64,000 nt of DNA. Source: Bythopirellula polymerisocia. Lineage in GTDB: Bacteria > Planctomycetota > Planctomycetia > Pirellulales > Lacipirellulaceae. Below are positions 18,738 through 26,946 of this stretch, one piece after another; position 1 is the first letter of the stretch; every line of letters begins with the position of its first letter. The stretch lies in the NCBI RefSeq assembly GCF_007860015.1, contig NZ_SJPS01000007.1, positions 62,001 to 126,000 of the forward strand. Reading direction: 5' to 3'. The position numbers were made by a program, and so were the translations under genes. The notes under the pieces are model-generated. The model worked only from the letters and a program-made list of their open reading frames with translations, had not been told where the DNA came from and searched no databases.

Positions 18738-19538
18738 ATGTCAGCAATTGACAAACTTTTTACAAGTCTCCGTAGCGAGAACCGCAAGGCGTTGATGCCG
18801 TTTGTCACGGCCGGTGATCCCGACCTAGAGTTCACTGGCGAGGTAATTCGAGAACTCGTCTCCCGCGGAGCTGCGATATGCGAAGTGGGAATCCCTTATA
18901 GCGACCCGATCGCCGATGGCCCGGTGATCCAGGCGTCTTACACTCGCGCTCTCGAGAAAAAAGTGAAGCTCACCGGGATTCTCAATATGCTTGGCGAGGT
19001 GGCTCCGCAGGTGCCGGCCCCGCTGGTGACGATGGTGAGCTACGCGATCATCTATCGCCATGGTGTGGAAGCATATGCCGACGAACTCAGCAATCGCGGC
19101 GTTGCTGGGATGATTGTTCCCGATCTTCCGGTGGAAGAATCTCCGCAGTTGGCGAAAATCTGCGCGGCGCGCGACTTGAGTCTCGTGCAGTTGATCACTC
19201 CCACGACTCCCCAGGAGCGGGCCTTGAGGATCGCCGCCACCTCCAGCGGGTTCATCTACTATGTGTCCGTAGCGGGAATCACGGGAGAACGAACGCAACT
19301 TCCCCCGGAGTTGGTAGACCGTGTCAGTTGGCTCCGCGAGCAGACTCCATTGCCGGTATGCATCGGTTTTGGCATCAACCAACCGGAGCATGTGCGGCTG
19401 CTTTCCCCGGTGGCCGACGGCCTTATTGTGGGCTCGGCGGTTGTGCGTCGCATCGCCGAGGCTGCCTCGAATGGTCGTCAGGCGACTCTTGCATCAGTCG
19501 GTGATTACCTCGAATCTATGCTGGCAGCGCTGAATTAG
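18738..19538 (+). CDS. trpA: Tryptophan synthase alpha chain
   Basis: 266 residues, a TIM barrel. It cleaves indole-3-glycerol phosphate and channels indole to TrpB. The two catalytic acids are visible in CEVGIPYSDPIADGPVIQ (Glu and Asp), and the phosphate-binding loops GFGINQPEHV and GLIVGSAVVRRI are intact. It sits directly downstream of trpB, forming an alpha2-beta2 complex with its product. Confidence 0.97.
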   Translation: MSAIDKLFTSLRSENRKALMPFVTAGDPDLEFTGEVIRELVSRGAAICEVGIPYSDPIADGPVIQASYTRALEKKVKLTGILNMLGEVAPQVPAPLVTMVSYAIIYRHGVEAYADELSNRGVAGMIVPDLPVEESPQLAKICAARDLSLVQLITPTTPQERALRIAATSSGFIYYVSVAGITGERTQLPPELVDRVSWLREQTPLPVCIGFGINQPEHVRLLSPVADGLIVGSAVVRRIAEAASNGRQATLASVGDYLESMLAALN

Positions 19539-19623
19539 ATCGCGGATAGGTATTTTTTTCTATGGTCGGTATCTCCTTTCTACCGAGATATGATAATGCG
19601 GCAATCCAGGAACCAAAAATTTG

Positions 19624-19645
19624 ACCTTGCCTCGATGGGCAAGGT
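19624..19645 (+). terminator. Hairpin after trpA
   Basis: The perfect 8-base arms ACCTTGCC (19624-19631) and GGCAAGGT (19638-19645) enclose a 6-base loop. No T-run follows, so it is either a weak or factor-dependent terminator for trpBA or a leader structure of the next gene. Confidence 0.35.
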
Positions 19646-19734
19646 ACAATTAAAAGAGGTCTCGTATGCATGTGGGTAGTGTGTCCGTTTGCGTGCGAGT
19701 GAAACGACTCCATGTCACTTGATGGAGGTCGCCC

Positions 19735-20277
19735 ATGACCGCTGGTTCTCCGCATTCCAATCGTAGCGAAGTATTGCACCGGTTTTTTGCCGGCATCACC
19801 GAGTACACCTTCACTTCACAACTCGGCGTGGCCGATCCCCCGCTGATCGACTATCTCTCAGGACTACTGACTCACTTTGTACGGACCGACGCGATCTTTG
19901 GTCTCCGTACGCCTACCGGCGAGCGATTGTTGCAGGTTACTGACATGCTCGCCGAGGCCCAGGCACGGCAAGGCCCGGCACGTCGCCGCGTGCATCGCCA
20001 CATCGGCGACTTCACTCTGTTCTGGCTAGGTGTCTACCCCGAAACCGCAGAAAACCGTCGCAAGCAAACCAAAGACAGCCTCATTAATTACAAGGACCAA
20101 GGCAAACGTAACTACTTTCTGGCCAGTCGCCTGCCTGCCGACGACAGCTCCACCCCTGACGACGTCCTGAAACGCCTGAGCGATCGCTTCGAGCTTTGCG
20201 TTTATGGCCTCGGCGAAGTTCGCAAACAATGGGCCGAGCGCGAAGGAGATGACGACGCACCAATATTGCTTGGATGA
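19735..20277 (+). CDS. Conserved hypothetical protein
   Basis: 180 residues, soluble, with no signal peptide or membrane segment. It has an N-terminal helix HRFFAGITEYTF, a central RRRVHRHIGDFTLFWLGVYPE and a C-terminal ELCVYGLGEVRKQW. I do not recognise a named family, though the motif HRHIGDFTLFW.GVYPE gives the impression of a conserved planctomycete protein. The good ATG follows a GGAGGT site about 6 bases upstream. The ion-channel gene begins shortly downstream on the same strand. Confidence 0.75.
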   Translation: MTAGSPHSNRSEVLHRFFAGITEYTFTSQLGVADPPLIDYLSGLLTHFVRTDAIFGLRTPTGERLLQVTDMLAEAQARQGPARRRVHRHIGDFTLFWLGVYPETAENRRKQTKDSLINYKDQGKRNYFLASRLPADDSSTPDDVLKRLSDRFELCVYGLGEVRKQWAEREGDDDAPILLG

Positions 20278-20355
20278 TTGCAAGCAGATCTTTATACCTT
20301 GACGCTCCGAGTCACGGATAACGCGCGTTGTCCGGGTGGCGGTATCTTCCTCGCC

Positions 20356-21093
20356 ATGTTAAATTTTGGCTGTATGCCACAGCTGAAGAGCATCATTGAA
20401 CGAACCGATACCAAGGCGGGTTTTGCGTTTGCTGTCTTCATTCAATTGCTCATATTGATTTCGGTCACTACCTTCTCGATTGAAACCTTGCCCCACTTGA
20501 ATCCTGTTACCCTAAAGTGGCTGAATCGTGTTGATTTTGTCATTCTGGTGCTCTTTACGATCGAGTATCTGGCCCGGTTTGTCGTGGCAGATCATCCTTG
20601 GCAATACATTCGGAGTTTCTATGGAATCATAGACTTAGTGGCCATTTTTCCATTTTGGATTGGGAATGTCATCGATCTGCGGGCAGTGCGAGTGTTTCGG
20701 TTCCTGCGGTTGTTTCGAGTGCTGAAGATCGTGCGCTACAATAAGGCGATTCGCCGTCTGTTTCGCGCGCTACACATAGCCCGAGAAGAGATCGTGTTAT
20801 TCACTTGTGTAACGGGGATCTTGATGTATCTGGCGGCGGTGGGGATCTACTATTGCGAACATGAGGCTCAGCCAGAAAAGTTCGCCTCTGTTTTTCACAG
20901 CCTGTGGTGGGCGGTCGCCACGCTGACCACGGTAGGCTATGGCGATGTCTATCCAATTACGGTGGGAGGCCGGTGCTTTACTTTTTTCATTCTGATCATC
21001 GGGTTGGCGGTGGTCTCAGTGCCTGCTGGTTTGGTGGCGGCATCCTTGCAAAAGGCGCGCGAGATGGAAGAAGCGGAGAAAGGGTATAAGTAA
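20356..21093 (+). CDS. Voltage-gated-type potassium channel
   Basis: About 245 residues with six membrane segments. The S4 voltage-sensor helix is rich in regularly spaced Arg (LRAVRVFRFLRLFRVLKIVR), and the pore loop has the selectivity filter TLTTVGYGDVYP (about residue 191), diagnostic of potassium. It sits in the inner membrane. The frame is open to a TTG at 20278; ATGs at 20356 and 20374 are both plausible, and I take 20356. A C-terminal helix (KAREMEEAEKG) is short, without a nucleotide-binding domain. Confidence 0.9.
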   Translation: MLNFGCMPQLKSIIERTDTKAGFAFAVFIQLLILISVTTFSIETLPHLNPVTLKWLNRVDFVILVLFTIEYLARFVVADHPWQYIRSFYGIIDLVAIFPFWIGNVIDLRAVRVFRFLRLFRVLKIVRYNKAIRRLFRALHIAREEIVLFTCVTGILMYLAAVGIYYCEHEAQPEKFASVFHSLWWAVATLTTVGYGDVYPITVGGRCFTFFILIIGLAVVSVPAGLVAASLQKAREMEEAEKGYK

Positions 21094-21104
21094 AAGGAAG
21101 AATT

Positions 21105-21128
21105 GCACAGAGATTACAATCCCTGGGC
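21105..21128. repeat. Palindromic repeat, CCCTGGG family, copy 1 (left arm degraded)
   Basis: GCACAGAGATTACAATCCC followed by TGGGC. The right half is identical to the other copies; the left half has diverged. It begins 11 bases after the ion-channel stop. Confidence 0.55.
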
Positions 21129-21643
21129 ATTGCGTCCTGAAATTTAATGAAGCAGCTGTAACATGATGAAGCGAAAATTGGAGACTCCGTATAGGGCGTG
21201 GTCTTTTGTGTTGCAGCGGGGTTGATGTTGCGAGTCGGTTGGGTGTTCTTACCTGGACATATCGGCGCCTATTATGTCTCCGAGGATTTTTCCAAGGTTC
21301 GCGAGCAGTTTTACCTGTGGATCTGGATGTGTCGAGTGCGTATTTGTGGCATGGTTATTACGGCGATCACATTGTTGGCAGTGGCAGCTATACTCGCGGA
21401 GGAATCTTTGCCGGATTGCGATTTGGCCAGGGGTTGGCGAAGCGACGGGGGTGGCGATTGGGAGAGTTGAGAGTTGAGTGTTGAGGGATATCACTTGCCC
21501 GCGGATTGCAAAATCTGGGCGATGGGAGAAATTGCTTCTCGGTTTTTTATTGCTGAAAGTAGACGCTGTTGTGTAGGATGGATACTTGCGAAGCTCTGAT
21601 ATGCAGGGAGCGTTCCATCCTGACACTTATGGCGGAGGATTCA
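21129..21643. other. Spacer with a possible decayed gene
   Basis: About 515 bases between the repeat and the next gene. One plus frame (about 21320-21460) contains DVSSAYLWHGYYGDHIVGSG followed by a Gly-rich stretch that resembles an outer-membrane or secreted protein fragment, but it has no start or clear family. Purine-rich words (GAGAGTTGAGAG at 21462-21473) follow and recur at 22505-22516. The end of the stretch must hold the promoter of the PEP-CTERM gene. Confidence 0.35.
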
Positions 21644-22513
21644 ATGATCACGAGATGGTTTGGTTGTGTCGCAGTTTGTTTTGCGACTTTAGCGATCTTG
21701 GTTAGCACACAGACTGTTCATGCTGCACCACAGGCAGTTTCATTCGTCGGCCAGACAATTGATCAAACTAATTTTCAATCGCTGGGATTTGGTCAGGCGG
21801 GATATTACTTCGCGCAGTTCTCCGCGAGTACACCGGTGACGGAAAAGGCACCGCAGGATAACATGCGATTCGCCCTGCCCAGTTGGGCAAGTATGCAGTT
21901 CGACATTTCGCAATCGGATCGCACTTTTTCTGGCGATGCCGGCTACTTTTCTGGCGATACCATGGATCCGTTGGATACGATGGCCCCGTTTGGTAATCCA
22001 CTCGTTTTTGGCGTCTACTCTAAAGGGGGTCAGCCTTCCTGGGACACGTTTACGCTGCCCAGCGGGGAGCAGGGATTATCCGGTTCGCTGGTGGATCTGA
22101 ATACGAGAAACAATTCCAATAATTCAGTGAACAGGATTTCGCTGGGTCCAGGGGTTCCGACATCATTCCTGCTAAGAATCGTAGTAGACAACACGAACGG
22201 AGAACATGACTCAGTCGCTCGGCTCAATCCTCGTGGTGCCAGCAACGTGGATCCGAGTGTCGATGTCGGTGTGAATCTAACAGGCTTGACCTTCAACGGA
22301 ACCACGGACGTCTATACGTTTCGATACGACAATTTCACAGCCGACGATTTCATTAAGATCCGCTTCAACTCCGGAGTCGTCGGTGAGGCAGCCGGATTCG
22401 CTGGGATCATGTTTGATGTAATACCTGAACCGTCGACGATGGCGATAGTTGTGGCGATGTTGGGAAGCTTTCTATGTTTTCGCGGGCATCGGAAGCTGGA
22501 AACTGAGAGTTGA
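21644..22513 (+). CDS. PEP-CTERM exported protein
   Basis: 289 residues. It has a signal peptide (MITRWFGCVAVCFATLAILV..., cleavage near TVHA), a beta-rich Ser/Thr/Asn-rich body, and a C-terminal sorting tail: VIPEPSTMAIVVAMLGSFL, then basic residues. PEP-CTERM tails are recognised by an exosortase that anchors or exports the protein; no exosortase gene lies in this window. The ATG at 21644 is chosen because GGAGG lies 5 bases upstream and the signal peptide begins there. I do not recognise a domain in the body. Confidence 0.82.
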   Translation: MITRWFGCVAVCFATLAILVSTQTVHAAPQAVSFVGQTIDQTNFQSLGFGQAGYYFAQFSASTPVTEKAPQDNMRFALPSWASMQFDISQSDRTFSGDAGYFSGDTMDPLDTMAPFGNPLVFGVYSKGGQPSWDTFTLPSGEQGLSGSLVDLNTRNNSNNSVNRISLGPGVPTSFLLRIVVDNTNGEHDSVARLNPRGASNVDPSVDVGVNLTGLTFNGTTDVYTFRYDNFTADDFIKIRFNSGVVGEAAGFAGIMFDVIPEPSTMAIVVAMLGSFLCFRGHRKLETES

Positions 22514-22542
22514 GAGAGAGTGGCGTCGGGAGAAAAGAAATC

Positions 22543-22566
22543 GCCCAGGGAGTGCAATCCCTGGGC
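22543..22566. repeat. Palindromic repeat, CCCTGGG family, copy 2
   Basis: GCCCAGGGAGTGCAATCCC followed by TGGGC: an almost perfect 24-base palindrome in the 81-base gap between two convergent genes. It may serve both as terminator. Confidence 0.7.
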
Positions 22567-22594
22567 GTTGCGAAGAGCGGTTCTCAGCCGTTAT

Positions 22595-23800
22595 TTAGCG
22601 GCTCAGTGTGCTGAAGTTGCCTCCTTTGATGATCGGGGTGACTGCCTTGCGGTAGACCTGGGTGACTCCGTTGATGGATTCCCAATTTCGAAGAGCCAGA
22701 TCGCGGACGTAGGCATTGTTCCATCGACTGACGGAATCGTTGCCACCTTCTCCATCCAAGATCATCTCATCGGCTCCGACATATTCCATTTTGAGCGAGT
22801 CATCTCCTTCACCCAAGTAGGCGAAGAAATCGTCTGCAGCACGGACATCAGTAAGATTGAAGGTGTCATTTCCGGCGTCTCCAAAGAGCACGATGTCGGT
22901 TCCTGCGAAGACACCGAGCATCCGAAGTTGATCGTTTCCACCACCCAAGGAAGTGTTGATGTGGTGACTGACGTAAGTGCTTCGCATGTCGACAGTGTCG
23001 GCATCGTTCTCGGCAATGTTGTCGTAGGCGTAGACATTCAGGTGACCACGCACATAGGTCGATCCTAACGCATTGGTGTTGAAATTGATCGAGTCAGCCC
23101 CAGTTCCCGCGTAGACGTTGAGATAGTCGATGCCTATGCCATCACCGATGGTCGAGGACGAAACATCGATGTAGTCATTGCCACCTTTGGTGTAGATATT
23201 GAGATAGTCCTTTGTGGTGACGCCAAAGAATCGCACGCTGTCGTTACCTTCACCAGTGTCGACACTGAAATAGCCTCCATAATTGGCATTGAAGATAGTT
23301 TTGTCCAAAACCACATTATCTGAGCCTCCACCGGTGTAGATATTGGATCCAGCGCGCGTGGAGACATTGTATAACTTGACCAGGTCTGCATCGCCCGGGT
23401 CATTCGGATTTGACGAGGCGGTGTTAATAGAGATGGTATTGAATTTGTTGACGACATTGCCTGTTCCCACGATGATGCTGTCGTTGCCGCCTCCCAAGTA
23501 GACGACCAGATGGCCAACTTGTTGGGAATAGGTGGGGATATTGAAGTCTTGGTAGGGGAGGCCATTGACGAGCGTCTGGCCGCCTCCTTGATTTGCAGTT
23601 CCTTGGACCCGCACCAATCCGTTCGAGAGTTGCGAGACCTGCACTGCATTGGCGGTGCCCGCCTGCCCGGAAGCCTCGTTGACGTAAAGGTTGCCGTTGT
23701 TCATATAGGCCGCTACGTCGCCAGCCATCATTTGGCGTTCTTCAAGACGTTCCATTGAGAAACTTGGTCGGTATGACGAACTGTGCTTGCGAGATTTCAT
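22595..23800 (-). CDS. Surface protein with planctomycete leader and RTX-like repeats
   Basis: 401 residues. Near the N-terminus MERLEERQMMAGDVAAY matches the planctomycete extracellular-protein leader motif (LExRxxLA type). The body is a string of Gly/Asp/Asn repeats such as GGGNDSIIVG, GGGSDNVVLD, GEGNDSVRFF, GGGNDQLRML and GDAGNDTFNL. These resemble the calcium-binding nonapeptides of RTX proteins and would form a beta-roll (inference). The C-terminal motif is not PEP-CTERM. Probably secreted or surface-bound; no enzymatic domain is visible. It converges on the PEP-CTERM gene. Confidence 0.82.
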   Translation of the reverse strand: MKSRKHSSSYRPSFSMERLEERQMMAGDVAAYMNNGNLYVNEASGQAGTANAVQVSQLSNGLVRVQGTANQGGGQTLVNGLPYQDFNIPTYSQQVGHLVVYLGGGNDSIIVGTGNVVNKFNTISINTASSNPNDPGDADLVKLYNVSTRAGSNIYTGGGSDNVVLDKTIFNANYGGYFSVDTGEGNDSVRFFGVTTKDYLNIYTKGGNDYIDVSSSTIGDGIGIDYLNVYAGTGADSINFNTNALGSTYVRGHLNVYAYDNIAENDADTVDMRSTYVSHHINTSLGGGNDQLRMLGVFAGTDIVLFGDAGNDTFNLTDVRAADDFFAYLGEGDDSLKMEYVGADEMILDGEGGNDSVSRWNNAYVRDLALRNWESINGVTQVYRKAVTPIIKGGNFSTLSR

Positions 23801-23970
23801 GGAAAGGTTCCTTGTGAGAGAGGGTCGTTTGGTTCGTTAGCAGGTGCCGTAATCGGCTCAAATTGAATGAGCGTAGGGACGCGAGAAGTGTTACAGGGGA
23901 AAGCAGCGTGCTAGCAGGGGTGGTTCGGCCTTGCAGGGCTGGCGGGGTTTGGGGAAGATTCGCCGGTTTT

Positions 23971-23998
23971 GGTCCGTGGCCCGTGGTTCGTTGTCAGT
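23971..23998. repeat. Left arm of an inverted repeat flanking the lipoprotein gene
   Basis: 28 bases starting GGTCCGTGGCCCGTGG. It is complementary to 24788-24815 at 22 of 28 positions. The arms stand on either side of the gene at 24001. Confidence 0.5.
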
Positions 23999-24000
23999 AG

Positions 24001-24756
24001 ATGGAATCTCGAAACAAAAAGAAGAGTGTGCAACGCCTAGCGCTTAAACGCCCAGGGATTGCAATCCCTGGGCTTTGCTGCGCTTTGGTGGTCGCACTTA
24101 TGTCGGGATGTCATCATTTTCAAGAGGCACCTGTGCCGCTGACGGCGCCAGTGGTAGGAACCGCCCAGCCAACGTTTGTAGCACCTGGCGGAGCGAACTC
24201 CCTTTTTCAGGCACCACAAATGGGACAAACCCAGTCAGAGCCTACAGTCACCCAAGGAGTGTTAGTCCCCGTTGTGAACGAAGACTTTGCCTGGGAACAG
24301 ATCGTCGACGTCGTAGACGACTACTTCCGAGTCGATCAAGAGAATCGCGTGCAACTGGTGGGCAATGTGCTGACCGAGGGTCGCATCGACACATTTCCGC
24401 AGGTCGGCTCAACACTGCTCGAGCCCCAGATGCGTGACTCCGTGGGGCGCTACAATCTATTCGAAAGCACTTTTCAAAGCATTCGCCGCCGAGCGGAGAT
24501 CAGGGTAATTCCCCAGCAAGGGGGCTGGTTTGTAGAAGCGATTGTACAAAAGGAGATTGAAGACCTGCCACGCCCCGAGAACTCTACGGCGGGGGCGGCC
24601 GTATTTCGTAGCGACAACTCACTTCGCAGTAACATGAATGAGCAGGTCAGTCGCACCCGGCCGAGTGCCTACTGGATCCCGCTGGGACGGGACTGCGAAG
24701 TTGAACTACAGATGCTCGAAGATATTCAAGAGCGACTGACGAACCCGAGGGAGTAA
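24001..24756 (+). CDS. Lipoprotein with a repeat-derived signal peptide
   Basis: 251 residues. The N-terminus is basic (MESRNKKKSVQRLALKRPG), then hydrophobic, with the lipobox LMSGC, so Cys should be lipidated. The codons for RPGIAIPGL are a perfect copy of a 24-base palindrome found in nearby spacers. The body has WEQIVDVVDDYFRVDQENR, EPQMRDSVGRYNLFESTFQS, IRRRAEIRVIP and WFVEAIVQKE. I do not recognise the family; it looks like a conserved envelope lipoprotein. The gene is bracketed by imperfect 28-base inverted repeats. No ribosome-binding site is visible before the ATG. Confidence 0.75.
   Translation: MESRNKKKSVQRLALKRPGIAIPGLCCALVVALMSGCHHFQEAPVPLTAPVVGTAQPTFVAPGGANSLFQAPQMGQTQSEPTVTQGVLVPVVNEDFAWEQIVDVVDDYFRVDQENRVQLVGNVLTEGRIDTFPQVGSTLLEPQMRDSVGRYNLFESTFQSIRRRAEIRVIPQQGGWFVEAIVQKEIEDLPRPENSTAGAAVFRSDNSLRSNMNEQVSRTRPSAYWIPLGRDCEVELQMLEDIQERLTNPRE
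24050..24073. repeat. Palindromic repeat, CCCTGGG family, copy 3 (inside a CDS)
   Basis: A perfect palindrome containing CCAGGGATTGCAATCCCTGG, in frame within the lipoprotein gene and encoding RPGIAIPG in its signal peptide. Confidence 0.8.
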
Positions 24757-24787
24757 ATGACCAATTTGCATCGACCAATGACCAACG

Positions 24788-24815
24788 ACTGATAACCAAC
24801 CACTAACCACCGACC
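24788..24815. repeat. Right arm of the inverted repeat flanking the lipoprotein gene
   Basis: 28 bases starting ACTGATAACCAACCAC, the imperfect complement of 23971-23998. It overlaps the last codons of the histidine kinase gene on the minus strand. Confidence 0.5.
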
Positions 24816-25624
24816 ACTTCTCCCCGAGTCTCACCGGTGGGGACGCCCAGTTTGGGCAGTGGGACCGTCTGCGCCTTCTGCTGGAATACTGGTAGGCGGA
24901 TGACAAACGCGGTGCCGCGGCCGACTGTGCTTTGCACACGTATGCGGCCCTGGTGGGCATCGATGATGTCTTTGCAGGTGGCCAATCCCACTCCAGTGCC
25001 CCCTTTGCCAGTTTCGTCGGGGCCGGACTTCGTGGAGAAGTAGCGGTCGAATATCTTTGGCAATTGCTCGCGGGGAATGCCACTGCCGGTGTCGCGGATC
25101 GTGAGATCAACAGAGTTGCTGGCTCCGTCATGAGCGAGTTGCAACAACAGTTCGCCTCCCATGGGCATGGCCTGGCGGGCGTTGGTCATCAGATTCAACA
25201 GGACCTGCTGGATCTGATTCCCGATGGCGCGGACGCAAGGAACCTCAGCGAATTCGCGGCGGACATTGACTCGATACTTGGTCATCTCGCGTTCGAGCAA
25301 GATGAGCGATTCGTTGATGAGTTGGGACAATTGCGTAGGGGCAAATTCCTCCTGGCGATTGCGGGCTAGGCCCAGGACGCTGTTAGTGATCTTCTCGGCA
25401 CGCTGAGCGGCGGCGAGGATTTTGGTGAGAGCCTTGTCGCGGGTTGGTTCATCTTTGTGGCGTAGGCCAAGCTTGGCGTAGTTGAGAATGGTCATCAACA
25501 CATTGTTGAATTCGTGCGTAGTTGTGCCAGCCAATTCGCCGAGGGCAGCCATCCGCTGGGTCTGGGCAAGTTGCCGTTTCAAGAGTTCGATTTCCTGTTC
25601 GGGAGTTAGATTTCTGCCTGACAT
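24803..25624 (-). CDS. Soluble sensor histidine kinase
   Basis: 273 residues with no membrane segment. A short N-terminal coiled coil (EQEIELLKRQLAQTQRMAAL) leads into the HisKA dimerisation domain with the phospho-acceptor His37 in TTTHEFNNVLM. The ATPase domain has N-box NLMTNARQAMP, G1 DTGSGIP, F-box FDRYFSTKSG and G2 GGTGVGLATCKDII. It resembles the NtrB-like class with an EFNN H-box. No sensor domain or response regulator lies next to it, so its input and partner are unknown. Confidence 0.9.
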   Translation of the reverse strand: MSGRNLTPEQEIELLKRQLAQTQRMAALGELAGTTTHEFNNVLMTILNYAKLGLRHKDEPTRDKALTKILAAAQRAEKITNSVLGLARNRQEEFAPTQLSQLINESLILLEREMTKYRVNVRREFAEVPCVRAIGNQIQQVLLNLMTNARQAMPMGGELLLQLAHDGASNSVDLTIRDTGSGIPREQLPKIFDRYFSTKSGPDETGKGGTGVGLATCKDIIDAHQGRIRVQSTVGRGTAFVIRLPVFQQKAQTVPLPKLGVPTGETRGEVVGG

Positions 25625-25862
25625 TCGTGCTCCGTCCGGTTTCGACTTTGATTTTGGACCAATAGTTAAACACGCCTCAGTTTGCCAAGTCGTGCTACTC
25701 TCGCTCGCTTGACTGAAAGGAATGATTTAACTTGTTTCGTGATTAAGACTTAGCTCATCTCTTCACTCATTACTTTCTATCGACGGATTCGCCTGGGCGA
25801 CTCAAACCGAAGACGCTACAATCCCGGCCCGCATTTTGGAAAATACGAAAGGGAACAGTCTT

Positions 25863-26129
25863 ATGCATACGGCGAAACTGCTATCACTGGCGCTGGAGAC
25901 GGCACGAAGTGCGGGTTACGAGGTTCGCGAAGAGGTGCTCGACGGTGCGGGTGGCGGACACTGCGTAATTCGTGGAAAGAAGTGTTTGCTGTTGGACATG
26001 ACGCAATCACATCGTGAGCAGCTAAGCGATGTGGTAGATGCATTACGCGCAGAGCCAGATTTGATCCTGGGTAATTTGCACCAACTAGTGCTAGCGACTC
26101 TGCAGGAACCCACAGCCGAGGCGGCGTAG
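25863..26129 (+). CDS. Small conserved hypothetical protein
   Basis: 88 residues. It has an N-terminal helix (HTAKLLSLALETARSAGYEV), then EEVLDGAGGGHCVIRGKKCL and LLDMTQSHREQLSDVVDALR. The ATG at 25863 has AAAGGGA about 10 bases upstream; the frame extends nine codons further, less plausibly. No family recognised. The alternating charged and hydrophobic pattern suggests a small folded domain rather than a spurious frame. Confidence 0.7.
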   Translation: MHTAKLLSLALETARSAGYEVREEVLDGAGGGHCVIRGKKCLLLDMTQSHREQLSDVVDALRAEPDLILGNLHQLVLATLQEPTAEAA

Positions 26130-26214
26130 ACGCGGCGAGCCAGAAGCGTCAGCGCCTGGAGCTAATGGCGAGCCAAACGCGTAATCTTCTGGCATTGCGG
26201 GACGTGCCAGAGGC
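26130..26214. repeat. Spacer with direct GGCGAGCCA repeats
   Basis: GGCGAGCCA occurs at 26134-26142 and 26167-26175, around CAGAAGCGTCAGCGCCTGG. This is repeat-like intergenic sequence between two convergent genes. Confidence 0.4.
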
Positions 26215-26835
26215 TTACGCACCCGCCTCGCCTAGATAAAGTCCATGCTCACGGATGTACTCTGCAACCGTTTCAGGCACCTGTGATTGCCATTCTTTGC
26301 CTTGGGCGATTGCTTCGCGAATCGATGTGCTGCTGATCGCTAGGGGAGGCATCTTCACTTCAAGAGACTCAATCTCAGCCAACCGAGAGGGCGAGACTAT
26401 TTCACTCAGATGCCCGAAATTTGGTGCGGGCTCCCCGGCACGATTAACTACCAGGGGCGTGGCAAGTCGGCAAATGTCGGCCGGGCGGCGCCAAAAAGGA
26501 AAATCGGCGAGCGAATCGGCACCCAGCAATAAAAACCATTCCGACTCTGGATGAGTATCTTTAAGGTGCGTTAAGGTATCGATGGTGTAGCTCATGCCGC
26601 CGCGCTCGATTTCGTGAGTGCAAATCTCGCAGTTCATACATTCGGCGAGAGCAATCTCTAGCATCGCCAATCGATCGGCATTCGATGCAAAGGGTCCCCC
26701 AGGCTTGAAGGGCTGATGTGCCGTCGGGACAAACCAGACTCGATCGAGCTGGGCCTGCTCGCGGCAACTATTGGCCAGCGCAAGGTGTGCCCGATGAACG
26801 GGATCAAAACTGCCGCCGAAGAGTCCGATTTTCAT
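26215..26835 (-). CDS. nadD: Nicotinate-nucleotide adenylyltransferase
   Basis: 206 residues. It makes deamido-NAD from nicotinate mononucleotide and ATP. The nucleotidyltransferase motif GLFGGSFDPVHRAHL starts at residue 4, with the ATP-binding ISSTSIREAIAQG near the C-terminus and GADSLADFPFWRRP in the middle. The ATG at 26835 matches the family start; the frame extends 14 codons further upstream without family similarity. It is divergent from priA. Confidence 0.93.
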   Translation of the reverse strand: MKIGLFGGSFDPVHRAHLALANSCREQAQLDRVWFVPTAHQPFKPGGPFASNADRLAMLEIALAECMNCEICTHEIERGGMSYTIDTLTHLKDTHPESEWFLLLGADSLADFPFWRRPADICRLATPLVVNRAGEPAPNFGHLSEIVSPSRLAEIESLEVKMPPLAISSTSIREAIAQGKEWQSQVPETVAEYIREHGLYLGEAGA

Positions 26836-26942
26836 GGGAGCTTGGGAGTCTGGGGAAATTGTCGCGCTGTGAAACAAACCTGTGACAATGTACCATAGCG
26901 TGTTCTTTCCTCAGACCCCAGTCCCCTCTGGTCCAAGCTTCC
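26836..26942. repeat. Purine-rich / pyrimidine-rich inverted repeat between nadD and priA
   Basis: GGGAGCTTGGGAGTCTGGGG at the nadD end is opposed by CAGACCCCAGTCCCC and CCAAGCTTCC at the priA end. Both divergent start regions lie in it. Confidence 0.45.
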
Positions 26943-26946
26943 TACT

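Noticed and set aside
21198-21470. 90-codon plus-strand ORF in the spacer after the ion channel
   Set aside because: Competing frames give equally plausible sequence and none has a family; I recorded only a possible decayed gene.
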